DNA from: Gorsachius magnificus
Taxonomy: Eukaryota; Chordata; Aves; Pelecaniformes; Ardeidae
Reading direction: 5' to 3'
Assembly (NCBI GenBank): GCA_034008185.1
Contig: CM067082.1
Span: 102,295,311 to 102,359,310 of the forward strand
DNA: 64,000 bases
A program made the position numbers and the translations under genes. The notes under the pieces were generated by a model. That model ran no database searches. It was not told where the DNA came from and worked only from the letters and a program-made list of their open reading frames with translations. Positions 52,834 through 63,290 of the stretch are shown in pieces (position 1 is the first letter of the stretch; each line of letters starts with the position of its first letter).

Positions 52834-54210
52834 ATGTGGTGGTGGTTATAAAAAACTTCTTTTTGCCCCATGCCGTGGAAGGAGCTATTTTTCCATCAGG
52901 GGAAGAAAGGAGCGTGCTGAATGGGGGCACCGCACAGCAACAGCACCAGCTCCTGCAGGCTGTGTCCATCACAAGCTGACCTTTTTTAAAACTTGTGAGT
53001 CAGTTTTAGTGCTCAAGCGAGTGAGGAGCTAGGAGCACAGATGTGTTGTCCAAGCTTCCCTGCCCAGCTCTGCCAGCACAGTGCATCTTAGCCATGTCCT
53101 GCAATAACCTTGTTATCCCAGTCCTTGGGAAGAGACTTTTGTAACATTCCCATGATTTGATTTCTTGTATAGGCTTTTCTATAGCCTGCCTTACCAAAGC
53201 ACAGTCAGGGTCTCTAACCATCGAGCCATTACTTCTCTCCATGGCGTCTGTCAGACTGAGCAGTGGTATTATTTAAATTTTTCAGATGCAGAGAGAGGCT
53301 CCAGCACAAGCTCCAGGGTCACCCCAGGAGCCTGGACAAAACTGAGGAGAAGTGGGCTCTGGGTGCAGGCAGGGGTGTAGGTGAGAGGATCCTGGCACAG
53401 TTTCAGGATACATGAAGGTTGACCTGGAGCTGCCAGTGCCACGGCTTCATGAAAGCCATGGGGGTGAAAGCTAGCACGTTCCAAACCCTGACAAGTAGAA
53501 GGAGAGGTTCACTACCTTGGTTGGTCCATTTTCAAATCCTGTGGCTTTGAAACGCCTGAAAGGTCAGTGCTCTGCGGAGGGAATATCTAGCAACATCAGC
53601 TTTTAGCAGCAATGGCACCCGACTGAACAATGGTGACTCGAAGGTACTAAATATCTGCAAAACACTGAGGTTCTGCTCTTGTATTTGCTAGGCACAGGCA
53701 AAATATTCCACGCTTGTAAAATTTCTCTTCTCTTTGAATTATTGTAATTTTTCAATGCAGCAGTATCATTCATGAACATTCAGAAGAAAAGCTAAAAATA
53801 AATTTAGGAAAATAACCCAAGTATTGGGTCTGTGTGTGCCTCTCTCAAAACCAAGACTCCAACCCTGATCTAAACCAGACTGTTTCTCTCCTTTCCCCTC
53901 CACCCGCCTCTTATTTAAAGAGAACTGGAAGGGAAAAGACTCCATCAGTCTCTGAGTCTGTAAACCTTTCCCCTCCCTAATATCTGAGACAAGACTTAAA
54001 GAAGAACCAGTCTGGAACAGAACATGAAAAACCTTCTGAAAAATGACTAGAGGCCTAATGCTGTCACTGTCCCATGTTTATTTTTCTTTCTTTGATGTCT
54101 GATGTCAAAGAGAAAATAATGTCATCTGCTGGAAACTCAAACATGTTTGCATTTTGAGGTAATTAGAATTAATGTTGGAGGGCAAAACTAACACCGAGCC
54201 ACTCCAGTCT

Positions 54211-54323
54211 TTCCCATGTGAGGAAAACATTCCGTAATGACTTACATTTAATCTAGGAGCTGGCAGGCGGTCAGGAGCAACCCGGATTCAGGCAAGAGGG
54301 TAATATTTCAAAAACATTTTCTT
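54211..54323 (+). repeat. Copy A of a roughly 110-bp paired sequence
   Basis: Shares GACTTACATTT, then AGGAGCTGGC against GGGAACTGGC, GTCAGGAGCA against GTTAGAACCA, and an identical TAATATTTCAAAAA with the stretch at 59953-60066 in the same orientation and spacing. By eye identity is about 65-70% with one 3-base gap. It is either an ancient interspersed repeat or a duplicated regulatory element. Confidence 0.6.
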
Positions 54324-54414
54324 AAAAAAAGTAATAAAATAAAATAAATAAAATAAGCTATCTATATGTGCTCTGATTTATAAATGATGGCAGCCTGACT
54401 GTGCTGCTCCAATT
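54324..54414. other. AT-rich link with (AATAA)n
   Basis: A run of A-rich AATAAAATAA repeats at about 54324-54356 separates the paired sequence from the palindromic repeats. Confidence 0.8.
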
Positions 54415-54478
54415 CCAGAAGGGTGTAACTCTGTTGAAAATCAATGGCTGACAAGGGTGTAAATCAGGGAGTAATGGC
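54415..54478. repeat. Worn sauropsid palindromic repeat
   Basis: GGGTGTAACTCTGTTG, AAAATCAATGG and AAGGGTGTAAATCAGGGAG retain the arms of the repeat in which GGTGTAAATCAGGAGTAAC and its complement flank a GTCAATGG core. Clear but diverged. Confidence 0.65.
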
Positions 54479-54510
54479 AACCCTAGTTCAAGACCACCAC
54501 TGCTTCCTAA

Positions 54511-54668
54511 GTACTCAGCACCCACAATTGCAGCCAGATTTTTCTAAAGAGCTCAAGCCCCCATTCACATCCAAACAAGGGCCAGATTTTTGTAAGTGCT
54601 TAGCACGCAGTCTCTCCCCACTGTGACATTAATGGTGACATGCTGAGCTCTTTTGGAAAATTGGTCAT
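54511..54668. repeat. Second type of sauropsid palindromic repeat
   Basis: GTACTCAGCACCCACAATTG, GCCAGATTTTTCTAAAGAGC, CCAGATTTTTGTAAGTGCTT, AGCACGCAG and CATGCTGAGCTCTTTTGG belong to the bird/reptile repeat with GGCCAGATTTTCAAAAGTGC arms and a CAGCACC core. The copy looks like two partial units in tandem. Confidence 0.6.
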
Positions 54669-57477
54669 ACATGTTTGTTTTGGACCAGATCTTTTCACCC
54701 TTATACATGTTGAGTAGCTTCTTACTCAGTGAAGAATCCTAACTAAGCAGAGCCTCTCTGTGTGTGCATTGCTGCAGAAGGACTCTCTCTTAAAAGACAA
54801 ATGCAAGCCATGTTGCTCAATGCCCTGCTGGACGAGTCTCAGATACTATGGTTATTATTGACCTATGAAAACCTGACCTGAATATAATCAGACTGAACTG
54901 AGTAGGTACAGGTTAAAGTTGGCTCATGAGAAACTGGGTTTTGTCCTCACAGAGCAAAAGGAAAAAAAAAAAAGGTTATTTCTGGACTGAGGGCTTTAAT
55001 TTGAATTACTCAGCCGTCTTCAGGGGTTAAAAATAGAAAAGCAACCTTTTCCAGTTCAAAGAAAATAAATGGCTACCCTTATCTGTGTGGGTAATTAAAA
55101 ACAGCTGAACTCCAAGAGCTGAAACCTTCCACACAGCTAGTCCTCACCAAGGAGTAGCTTCCTAGCAACATTTGACATATTAGAAAAAATTGTATTGTTA
55201 AGGATTTCTCTGGGGTAAGTGTAGTGTGGATTGTTGCTATGTTCAAAGGCAAGTTATGGGTGATAGAACTATGGAACTGATTAAAACATTGGAAAATCAA
55301 AACAAAAGTGCTTTTCCTTTCACATGGGTCAGTTGTGACTCTATTGATATCAGCTGCAGTTAAGAGCAGAACAAATGCTGTATTTTCCCTTCTGCAACTC
55401 TGCCCCATCCCTTGGCATTGCGTGGCTGCTGTGGCAACCAAAATGACTGCACCTATGGCTAATGCACTCACATGATGTGCCTTGTGCTGCAGTTTCACCT
55501 CATTGGTTCCCCAAGACCCACGAGGACTTCACTGGTTCAACTATCATTTTCCCCTTTTCATGCACTGTCAGGGAGTTTCTACTTTTCTGCTTTTTCTGAC
55601 AGGTCATGTGCTCCAACAGATACACATGAAAGAGAAATGACGCAGGGCCGTTTCCGTTGGCTACCCAAGTCTGGCTCAAAACTTGGGTAGAATGATTGCG
55701 CATGCAAAGAGGAAGAGACGGAGTGGTGGAGGAGCCGCTCTCACGGTGCATCTGGCCCTGCTGTCTGTGGCCACGTCATGTCTCTCCTCGAACTCCTTGT
55801 CTGTGCAGCTGAAGCCCTGGTCTTACACTACCGCAGTTCAGTGGAGTTACTCTTGCTCTGTACCACTACTGTGGTGTCGAGAGTTCTTGCGGAGGTAGGT
55901 GGGTGGTATCACATGCTGTCATCCTGCAGGCTGCCTTTCTAGCCCCTCTGCCATGCTGTTGCAGTGCATCCTTCTATTGACTTCTATTTGATGCCCAGCC
56001 AGCCATTGCAAAAGTAGCAGAACAGCTGAAAGAATCAGCAATGTCTTTCTGCACAAAGGACAACATTTAAAAGGCAATTTTTCTTCATGTTTCGTCAAAG
56101 CAGCCTATAGGAAAATGAAATCCCAAACTTTTATTATTATCCAGATCATTGGTCTTTTTAAGCCTGCAAAGCTGAAAGTAGATACCTCTTATATTCACAA
56201 CTTATCTTCTTTATTTAGCTGTGGCCAAAAAAAGTAAAACAATAGCATACTGTCCTTTTCAAATTTACATTGGTGCATACAGACAACTCCAAAGACAATT
56301 CCCCTAATCTGTGACTGCCTCCCAGGCCTGGATTTAACCAGGCTTTTTCCCATGTTGACAAGACAAAAGCATCTCTAACAACTGTAGAAGGCATATTCCT
56401 GTGGATGTCAAGGCCATACAAATTCCTGGGCCCTGAGTGCTGCCTACACATCAGATGTGCTCTAGCCACAGCCAAGCAGGAGGCTAGAAGAGGAGGAGGA
56501 CCATGGAATGTGTTTCTTGCTGTTTTCTTCAGCCCTGGCCTTCTCTGCTGCTTCCCATCTTCCCTACCGTTTTCACCTTCCCCCATTTTCTTCCCGGTCC
56601 TTCCAAATGCAGGGTTGCTCACCAGGAGCAAGCAACTTGGTGCTCAATATCTATTTATGCAGCTATGGGAAGAGCCGAGTGCTGATCAGGAGCTGAGGGG
56701 GAATTGCCTATGCATGTTAAACCAAGCTGGGAGCCCTTCTTTTAGAAGAGCATTTGCCCATTGACTCCAGCCACCCATTTTCAGGAAAAACTGGTGACTA
56801 GTGGTGGGAAATGGATTATCAAGAAGCAAGTTCTCACACAGAGGAAAGACAACAGAGCTCCAAATCTCTAGGTCTTTTTTTATCCTCAAAGAAATATCTC
56901 CTTCTACTGTCTTCTTTCCTAAGAATAGGGCTGCTCTCACAGCCTGCCTGCTGCCCAGCGCTCCTCTTGCCCTAGCTTGATACCTCCCCATCTTCTACAT
57001 TCCTTCTCTCCTTTGTTTCCGTTCTTCTATTCCTTGTGCTTTTGCTTCCCCCAGCTCCATTTCATTTACAGTAGCTGAGGTTTGCACAGCAAGGGTACGG
57101 TGAGATTAACCAGGTTTGGAAAGTTTGCCTTTGCTGTGCACACATGCTGTTTTATTCCCTCCACTCCCAATGAAGACAAATGTGTCCAAAACTGCTATGA
57201 AGTTCCTCAGTGAAGAGCTGGCACAAAGATCCCCAGCCAGAGCAGTGCCATGCCTTTGTCTTCCACAGGAACCCACACACAATTTACAACAAACAGAATG
57301 GCAACTGTTAATAAGAATAAAAAATGTCGCCCCACACAACATGTTAGCACTTTAGTTAAATAAAAAAAAAAAAAAAAGAGAAATTAAAAAAGATATCACA
57401 CCAATCACAAGTCTTTCGTGACTTAATGTAGACATATTGTGCCCCAAACTCATTTCACTTCATTTAGTGTGAAGCTG
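54669..57477. other. Intergenic sequence
   Basis: Unique DNA of mixed composition. A12 near 54961 and A16 at 57362-57377 are the only simple repeats noted. Open frames such as the minus-strand 139-codon frame at 55079-55498 show no recognisable domain. Nothing regulatory stands out. Confidence 0.55.
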
Positions 57478-57533
57478 TGGTAAGTCCATTAAAGCTGAAG
57501 GAGTTGCATCTGCCTAGAATTGGCGCAAGCCAG
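57478..57533. repeat. Worn sauropsid palindromic repeat
   Basis: TGGTAAGTCCATTAAAGCTG, AAGGAGTTGCATCTGCC and AGAATTGGCGCAAG follow the order GTAACTCCATTGAAGTCAATGG, GAGTTACACC, AAATTGGTGTAAG of the recurrent repeat with several substitutions. Confidence 0.55.
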
Positions 57534-59952
57534 ATCACAATCAGATCCATTGCATCTATTGCTATAATATCATTACCTTCCATATGGTTTTGCATCTAGA
57601 CTGTATGCTGAGCTGAGTGCTGCCTAAAATCTGTTCATCCCCAAAGCTGCATTGATCTTAGCCTCTCTTATACTAAGAGAAGAATCCCCTGCCCCGACCT
57701 GCAAAGACACAGACATTGTCACAGGGCTGTTAAAAGTTCCAGTGCATTACAGAGGATTCACCACTCATCCTCACCTACTTCTGAACACAGATACTCAGAT
57801 CAGGCTCTCTGGCAAAGAGCAGAGCTGAATTTCCTCAGTAGAGTCTATGTGGCCTTGGCCCTTTGTAAACTGTGCACTGCAAATATGGCCCTTCAACTCT
57901 ATCGCTAACTCACTCTTCCCTTTCCCGAGGATTCTTATGAAGCTCACCCCTTTGAAGTAAAAGGTTTCCAGCTTCTTCATCTGATCTGTCACTGTGTGGA
58001 CTTTCTACTGCTGGTTAAGAACAACTATATCTAATTATTTAGAAAATACATCTGTGCCAGTATCCCACCTATTATTTCACACGTCCCTTCCTTTGGATGA
58101 GTGCTCTGGTCTCCCATTACGTTACTTGCTTCCTCCAGCCCGAGAGTCTTCAACCCTGATCATACCTTACATCCCTGCAGCTGGAGTGTTGGAAACAGGA
58201 ATCTTTAAAAATCAAAGGACCAACACACAAATACATTTATCTACTCAAAAATCCTCTTTCATTGGCACTCAACTGTCATAACTGGCATCCAGCAAGCAGC
58301 ATTTATCACTGCGGACTTACCCTCATGTCCTCTCCTACCTTTATCTACTGTCACAGCCCAGTCCATTTCTTGTTTAAACATCACCTTCCTTGGGTGAAGT
58401 TGGTTGTTCTCTCGTTAGTCTTGTAGAGTCAGCTGCAGCAGATTCCTCTTTAACCACACATCATAACTGAGCTTTTATTTCTCCTTCACTTTCCAAATGG
58501 GATCGTATCACCTGATCTTCAGGTTAAATCTCTGATCTAAGGGGCGGAGGGATTTGCTGCTGTTTTCCTTGCACTTTTTTGCCCCACTGGAATTTCCTCA
58601 CATTTATTCTAATCAAGTTCCCCACTTTAAAAATATCAAATCTAAATTGCCAGTGATCAATACCATCCAGTGGAGCACGTACCTTCATGGTCTGTATTAA
58701 CTCCTGCTTTTTCCTTAGGGGTAAACTGAACGTCCCCTAAACTACGCATCAAAATGAGTGGCTTTAAATAGCAGTCATCTGTGGTATTAATCAAGTTTCT
58801 TCTTAAAACCATCCCAGATGTGCCACTCAACCAGCTTATACTGGTTTCTGTAAGAACACCCACTGTTATTATTGTACGAACAGATTTTGCAACTTCCTTA
58901 ATTTCTTTTAACACATGAAAGTCTTGAGCTGAGATCTTTTTGCAGCAATGAGGGCGTGCTAACAGGAGCGGGTTGCACAAATCTGTGCAGCAGGCCAGTG
59001 GGCCATGAGGGCTGTAGGTACAGTGTGGACGAGGGCAGGGTTACTTTAAATAGCTGGCAAGCTCTGTAATGTCACTGGCCATTTTCTTCAGTCTGGAAGC
59101 TACTGGAAACCAGAGGAGAAGGATGTAAGCCTAGCCTTACACAGCTACATAGGCACATGAACAGAGATTATGTGAACCCAACTGCGCTTGCCCGATTCCT
59201 TTTTTTCATTGTTTGAGGGACAGGGAGTGTCTCAGGAAACCTGTTAGAAAAGGCAAGCAGATGGGCAGGGATCCACAGCCACTCCGTACAAAAGCAGTGT
59301 GGAAAAATGGTGTTTGGCAGAGGATGAGGATCCTATAAAAGAGCCTCCGTCTGGGCCTGGGACGCTTGGGACATTCTGAGCATTTTTCTTTCCACCACCC
59401 TCAGGCGATGGGAAATTACTACCTCTTGTGTGAGTGGAGAGAAAACAACTTGTCAGTCTCCATTTTAGCATGCAGGCAGTAGGTGAGTCGCCTTGCCAAA
59501 GGGGTGCCTTTTATTTATATCAATGGACAGGTATCTCCATTCTGGCAATGCTTTGGGGATGCGTTGTGTGCTCAATTTCTACCCTGCATGGTCCAAGGAG
59601 CATTAGGGCTGTACTTTCCTCTGTTACAAGTCCCCACATTTATCTTTCATCTTTCCTTGATGACAGCAGCCCACAAACTGTTCTCTGTAGGATGACCTGA
59701 TGCTCCCGGGGTGCGAAAAGTCTAGCTATGTATTATCATATGTGCTGGGTCTGTCTTTTATAGGATTTGCCACACTGAAAATTTGAGATTAACACACTAA
59801 AAATAAAATGGTAAAAGCAAAGTCTGAGGAAGGCCCAGCGGAATGACAGCATACATAACTGAAAAGTATTTGTACTGCAGGCCTTTTTCAGTCATATTCC
59901 TAATACAAACATCAAACTCAGCCCTATGACATTAGAGAAATCCAATAACAGT
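57534..59952. other. Intergenic sequence
   Basis: Unique DNA. A 107-codon minus-strand frame at 58657-58980 has a balanced amino acid make-up but matches nothing I know (see findings). No exon chain, RNA gene or transposon is identified. Confidence 0.5.
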
Positions 59953-60066
59953 TTCTCATGCAATGGAAACATTTTTGTAGAGACTTACATTTTATTTGGG
60001 AACTGGCTATCTGTTAGAACCAGCAATTCAAGTCAAAGAAATGGAGTAATATTTCAAAAATGATTA
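59953..60066 (+). repeat. Copy B of a roughly 110-bp paired sequence
   Basis: Second member of the pair described at 54211-54323. It begins near TCATGCAATGGAAACATTT and ends with TAATATTTCAAAAATG. The flanks on either side do not resemble those of copy A, which marks the edges of the shared unit. Confidence 0.6.
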
Positions 60067-60345
60067 GAGCAAACCAAATAATCACATGAATGGTATTATT
60101 TTGCAAAACATGTGATCCTCAGTAATTTGTGGGTTTTGGTCCCTGGTGCTAAAACTGTGCTGTGTCTTTAATCAAGCTAATTATGCAAAACTCTCTGAAG
60201 GTCACAAAAGGTTCAGGCGGAGCCTTTTGATGCTGAAATGCAGACCGAACACCCATAGTACATTGTTCTGATTAGAAACGAAGCGCAGCTTTCTTCGGGC
60301 TAATACTGTGTTTGAAATTCCAGTGTGAAATACCAGCATTTATAC
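60067..60345. promoter_or_regulatory. Candidate enhancer-like block
   Basis: CTTTAATCAAG (60167), CTAATTATGC (60177), CCTTTTGATGC (60222; TCF-like) and GTACATTGTTC lie close together in unique AT-rich sequence directly after copy B. Motif texture only. Confidence 0.27.
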
Positions 60346-61379
60346 CTTACATACCCTCAGACTGCTTTGCACACCGCTGCAAAAATCAAATTACCCCCTC
60401 CTGTGCTCTAACGTGGATATGGAAACAAGCCTTCTCTTTCCATCACCATGCCCTCTAAAAACATTACATTATACTTACAACATTTATTTATTTTTGGCAG
60501 CCAGCCAGAAAAAAAAATATAATCCTCTTTCAAAATTCCCCTCCCTGTGAATTGGATTATGTTGTAATCCGTTCTGGATCTACCCCAGGCCTGCTTGCCT
60601 TCTGGGGTAAAATGACAACGTTTTGGATGGTCTGCAGGGCTGGGTGGAGGGGGTGGACCACCAGGAGACTATGATACAGCCCAGGTTTCTCTCCCCCTCC
60701 TTAATTTTACAGCCACAAGGAAAAAACCTGTACACAGAGTGGGCTTTGTCCATCTGCGAAACACACGCTCTCCCAGGGTGCTGCCGCTCATGAGGTCATG
60801 GCGCAGGACACTGCGAAATGGTGAGGAATGCCGGCAAAGCAGTGATGCCAGCCCTGCTTGGCGCGACTGACACGGGGTGGGCGTGGAGTGATTTGGGGGC
60901 ATTTCTACCCCACTGGCACCACTCTGGGCTGCCAGCCAGGGCATAAGCCACTGGTGCCATACCCCACTGCCATAGGGCAGCACAGCTCCCAGCAGGGTTT
61001 TCTGTGGCTCTTCTCCTCCTGGGGCCACTGCTTATGCTGTTTTGCTGGCATTTTATATTGCTTTTTCCCTGCAAACTGCCACCTTCCTTTATTTTCTTCT
61101 TCTTCCTGAATGGCCTCCGTGGCCACTCTTCTCCATCTGACTTTGTGGTGAGTTGGGGTTTGCTGGAGTTCTGGAAACCCGATCGCTGCATCTCCGACTG
61201 CAGTGTAGGGACCAGAACTCTCTTCAACTTAAATTGAGGGCGACTCGATGACAAACTGAAGGGACTTCAGAGAGGGGAAAAAATGATCCAAGGCTTAGAT
61301 GTGGGCTGAAGGAAAATGAAGGGAATGGGCTTTGCACATATCTTGGCTGAACAGTATCTAATTGGGGTATGATAATTCC
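60346..61379. other. Intergenic sequence
   Basis: AT-rich up to 60560, then GC-richer with overlapping short frames at 60669-61254 that look like chance. TTTATTTATTTTTGG at 60484 is the only simple repeat. Confidence 0.55.
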
Positions 61380-61702
61380 CCATAAGTCTTAGGAGGATAT
61401 AAGCACTTAAGAGGCAAAGGAATTGATTAGGACCAGAGAAGGGAGTATAAGTGGAATTAATAAGATGAAATTGAGAGCAGGAATATTTATGCTTTAGAGT
61501 AACATTTCCTATTAACGAGATCTACTACAGTGTGGGGTAGGATTCCAAGGAGAAGCAATGGAAACCCTGTTGCTTAAGTTATTTCAGAGAAGACTGGACA
61601 AAACACTCAAGAACACACTGTAGGGAACAATTCCACAGTGACAGGAGGATGGAAAAGATGATCTAATAGTAGCTCTTTCCATTTCTAATTTATATGGTAC
61701 TT
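61380..61702 (+). mobile_element. Old CR1 LINE, 3' end
   Basis: TTTAGAGTAACATTTCC, TATTAACGAGATCTACTACAG, AGACTGGACAAAACACT, CTGTAGGGAACAATTCC, GATGATCTAATAG and TTTCCATTTCTAATTTATAT run in the order of the 3' end of an archosaur/turtle-type CR1, covering the last ORF2 codons and the UTR. Reading frame is broken. The element is 5' truncated, as is normal for CR1. Confidence 0.8.
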
Positions 61703-61749
61703 TATATTAGAGGGTTTTTTTGGTTTTGAGCTGCCAACCAGTCATCAGT

Positions 61750-61775
61750 AAAAAAAAAAAAAAAAAAAAAAAAAA
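61750..61775 (+). repeat. A26 homopolymer
   Basis: Twenty-six consecutive A, about 50 bases after the CR1 3' end. CR1 elements do not end in poly(A), so the tract is probably independent. Confidence 0.95.
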
Positions 61776-62409
61776 GCTAAAAAGTTCTTTCTGGTATTCC
61801 CTGACAGTCCTATATTTCCCTACTTCCCAAGTCCTGTCTATTACACATATACACAATAGATCTGATGATTTATAGCAGAAATGTCATCCTCCAGTCATTC
61901 TATTTTGCTGAGTTACTGCAGGGTCTCTTAACAGTGGTTATCTTGTGTGCCGTATGAGCTAAAACATTGCAGCACAGCACAGCAAATTCAGTCAGATGAT
62001 TCAATATTAATTTCCTGGCTTTGAAAAGTTGAAAAGTCAAATCTTCAGTGTCATTTGAAAACTATTTCTTTTTCCTATTACCTTTTCTTCACATACATGG
62101 GCAGTTGTGTAGAATAACATTTGGAAAATCTTTGTAAATAGAGCCTTATTAGAAGAAAGGCAGAACCAGGCATTATTCACTAAAAAGAGGGGGGAAAAAG
62201 TCTCTTTGTACTGCAAAAGGTACCATAAGAGAAAGGGAATTCTTGCTGAAGACACATTTACTTCTGTACCATTGACTTTGTAACACATGCCATTCCATAT
62301 TTCATGAGCTTTATATTTTGATTGGTTTACATCATATATATGAGTAACACATTCTCATTTCAACAAGGAGTGGGGTAATAAAAAAGGTTCCCTTAACATC
62401 TAACTTAAT
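61776..62409. other. Intergenic sequence
   Basis: AT-rich unique sequence between two CR1 pieces. Nothing recognised. Confidence 0.6.
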
Positions 62410-62575
62410 AATTTGAGTTGTGAAGTGATAGCACAGGTTGCCTGGGGAGGTAGAAGATAAAAGTTGTCTCGCCTGCTAGAAATGGTGTAGATAAAGCCCA
62501 TGCTGCTTTAGATGAGGACAGATTAGATGTCTGCTCAAGGTTCCTTTTCAGCCATATTTTCTGGTTTTTATAGTA
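62410..62575 (+). mobile_element. Old CR1 LINE 3' end, second copy
   Basis: ATAGCACAGGTTGCCTGGGG followed by AGGTAGAAG, then TTAGATGAGGACAGATTAG, ATGTCTGCTCAAGGTTCC and TTTTCAGCCATATTTTCTGG follow the CR1 segment in which CAGGTTGCCCAGGGAGGT is followed by GACTAGATGACCTCTTGAGG and CCCTTCCAGCCCTATTTTCT. It is a strongly diverged copy. Confidence 0.7.
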
Positions 62576-62654
62576 TCTTCCATCAGTATCTCTGCAAAAT
62601 TTCCAGACGTCTATCTGCTGAAATACCTGCAGATGTATGTAGGTCAGCTAAACC

Positions 62655-62760
62655 CAAACATCAATAGATACTAAGGTCAAAATGGATTGTTGAGTTTATC
62701 TTGTCCAGAGCTTCTAAACATTTTCTAAACCATGATCTCATATTACTACAGAACAGAATA
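62655..62760 (-). mobile_element. Possible CR1 3' end in reverse orientation
   Basis: GATACTAAGGTCAAAATGG, ATTGTTGAGTTTATCTTGTC and CAGAGCTTCT resemble the reverse complement of the CR1 tail in which AAGGTCAGAAGGGACCATTG precedes GATCATCTAGTC. It is shorter and more diverged than the other copies. Confidence 0.5.
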
Positions 62761-63134
62761 ATGGGCCCTTTTCCCTCTTCTTGACTGTAAAGGAAGGGCA
62801 GCTGAAATCCTGCTGGAGGTCCCAGGACCCGAAGGTTGAGAATGAAGGCTGTAGATCAGCCCCTGAATAGAACTGTACGCACCAACTCCCAGCGCAGATG
62901 GGAACACAGCTGCATGACTTAAGTGTACATGTAGCGATACGCACAGACCGGACATAAGGCATGCGAAGAGAGGGACCCAAGGTCTGCTGTTTGCCACATA
63001 CCAAATGAATTGCTGGTAGAAGGTGACTGATTGTCACAGATTCATACTAATGTATACTAACACTGTTCAGGGACTCATAATAGCGTATACCACAGCTAAC
63101 GCTGACTTCATTAAAGCTCTCTGGTCAATGAAAG
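62761..63134. other. Intergenic sequence
   Basis: Unique sequence between the CR1 cluster and the SINE. Nothing recognised. Confidence 0.6.
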
Positions 63135-63290
63135 CAATTGTGTGTTGTCTAGTGGTTGGACTGGAAGACAGGAAAAGATTTGATTCAATGCTAGCTGTGC
63201 TACTGACTCATGGCTTACCCTCCAAGTAAGTCATTTGACCTTTCTGTACTTCAGTCAATCTGGCTGGAAAATTGTGCGGGAAGAAGGGAA
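63135..63290 (+). mobile_element. MIR-like tRNA-derived CORE-SINE relic
   Basis: CTAGTGGTTGGACTGG corresponds to the tRNA A-box region, GATTTGATTCAATGC to the B box (GGTTCAANNC type), and CTAGCTGTGCTACTGACTCA, AAGTAAGTCATTTGACC, TTTCTGTACTTCAGT and TGGAAAAT to the MIR/CORE-SINE body up to the TCTGTAAAATGGG part. The order is complete and the spacing nearly right. Such copies are very old in birds, usually 25-30% diverged. Confidence 0.82.

Larger units (their letters stand above)
49269..54210. other. Intergenic sequence
   Basis: Unique DNA. It contains a candidate block at 50680-51070, a MIR-like phrase at about 51325-51385 (GACCTTGGGTGAAGCAC, weak), (TTTA)n at 52760-52790 and G13 at 52821-52833. 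The part at 52490-52660 is GC-rich. No coding exon chain is seen. Confidence 0.55.
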
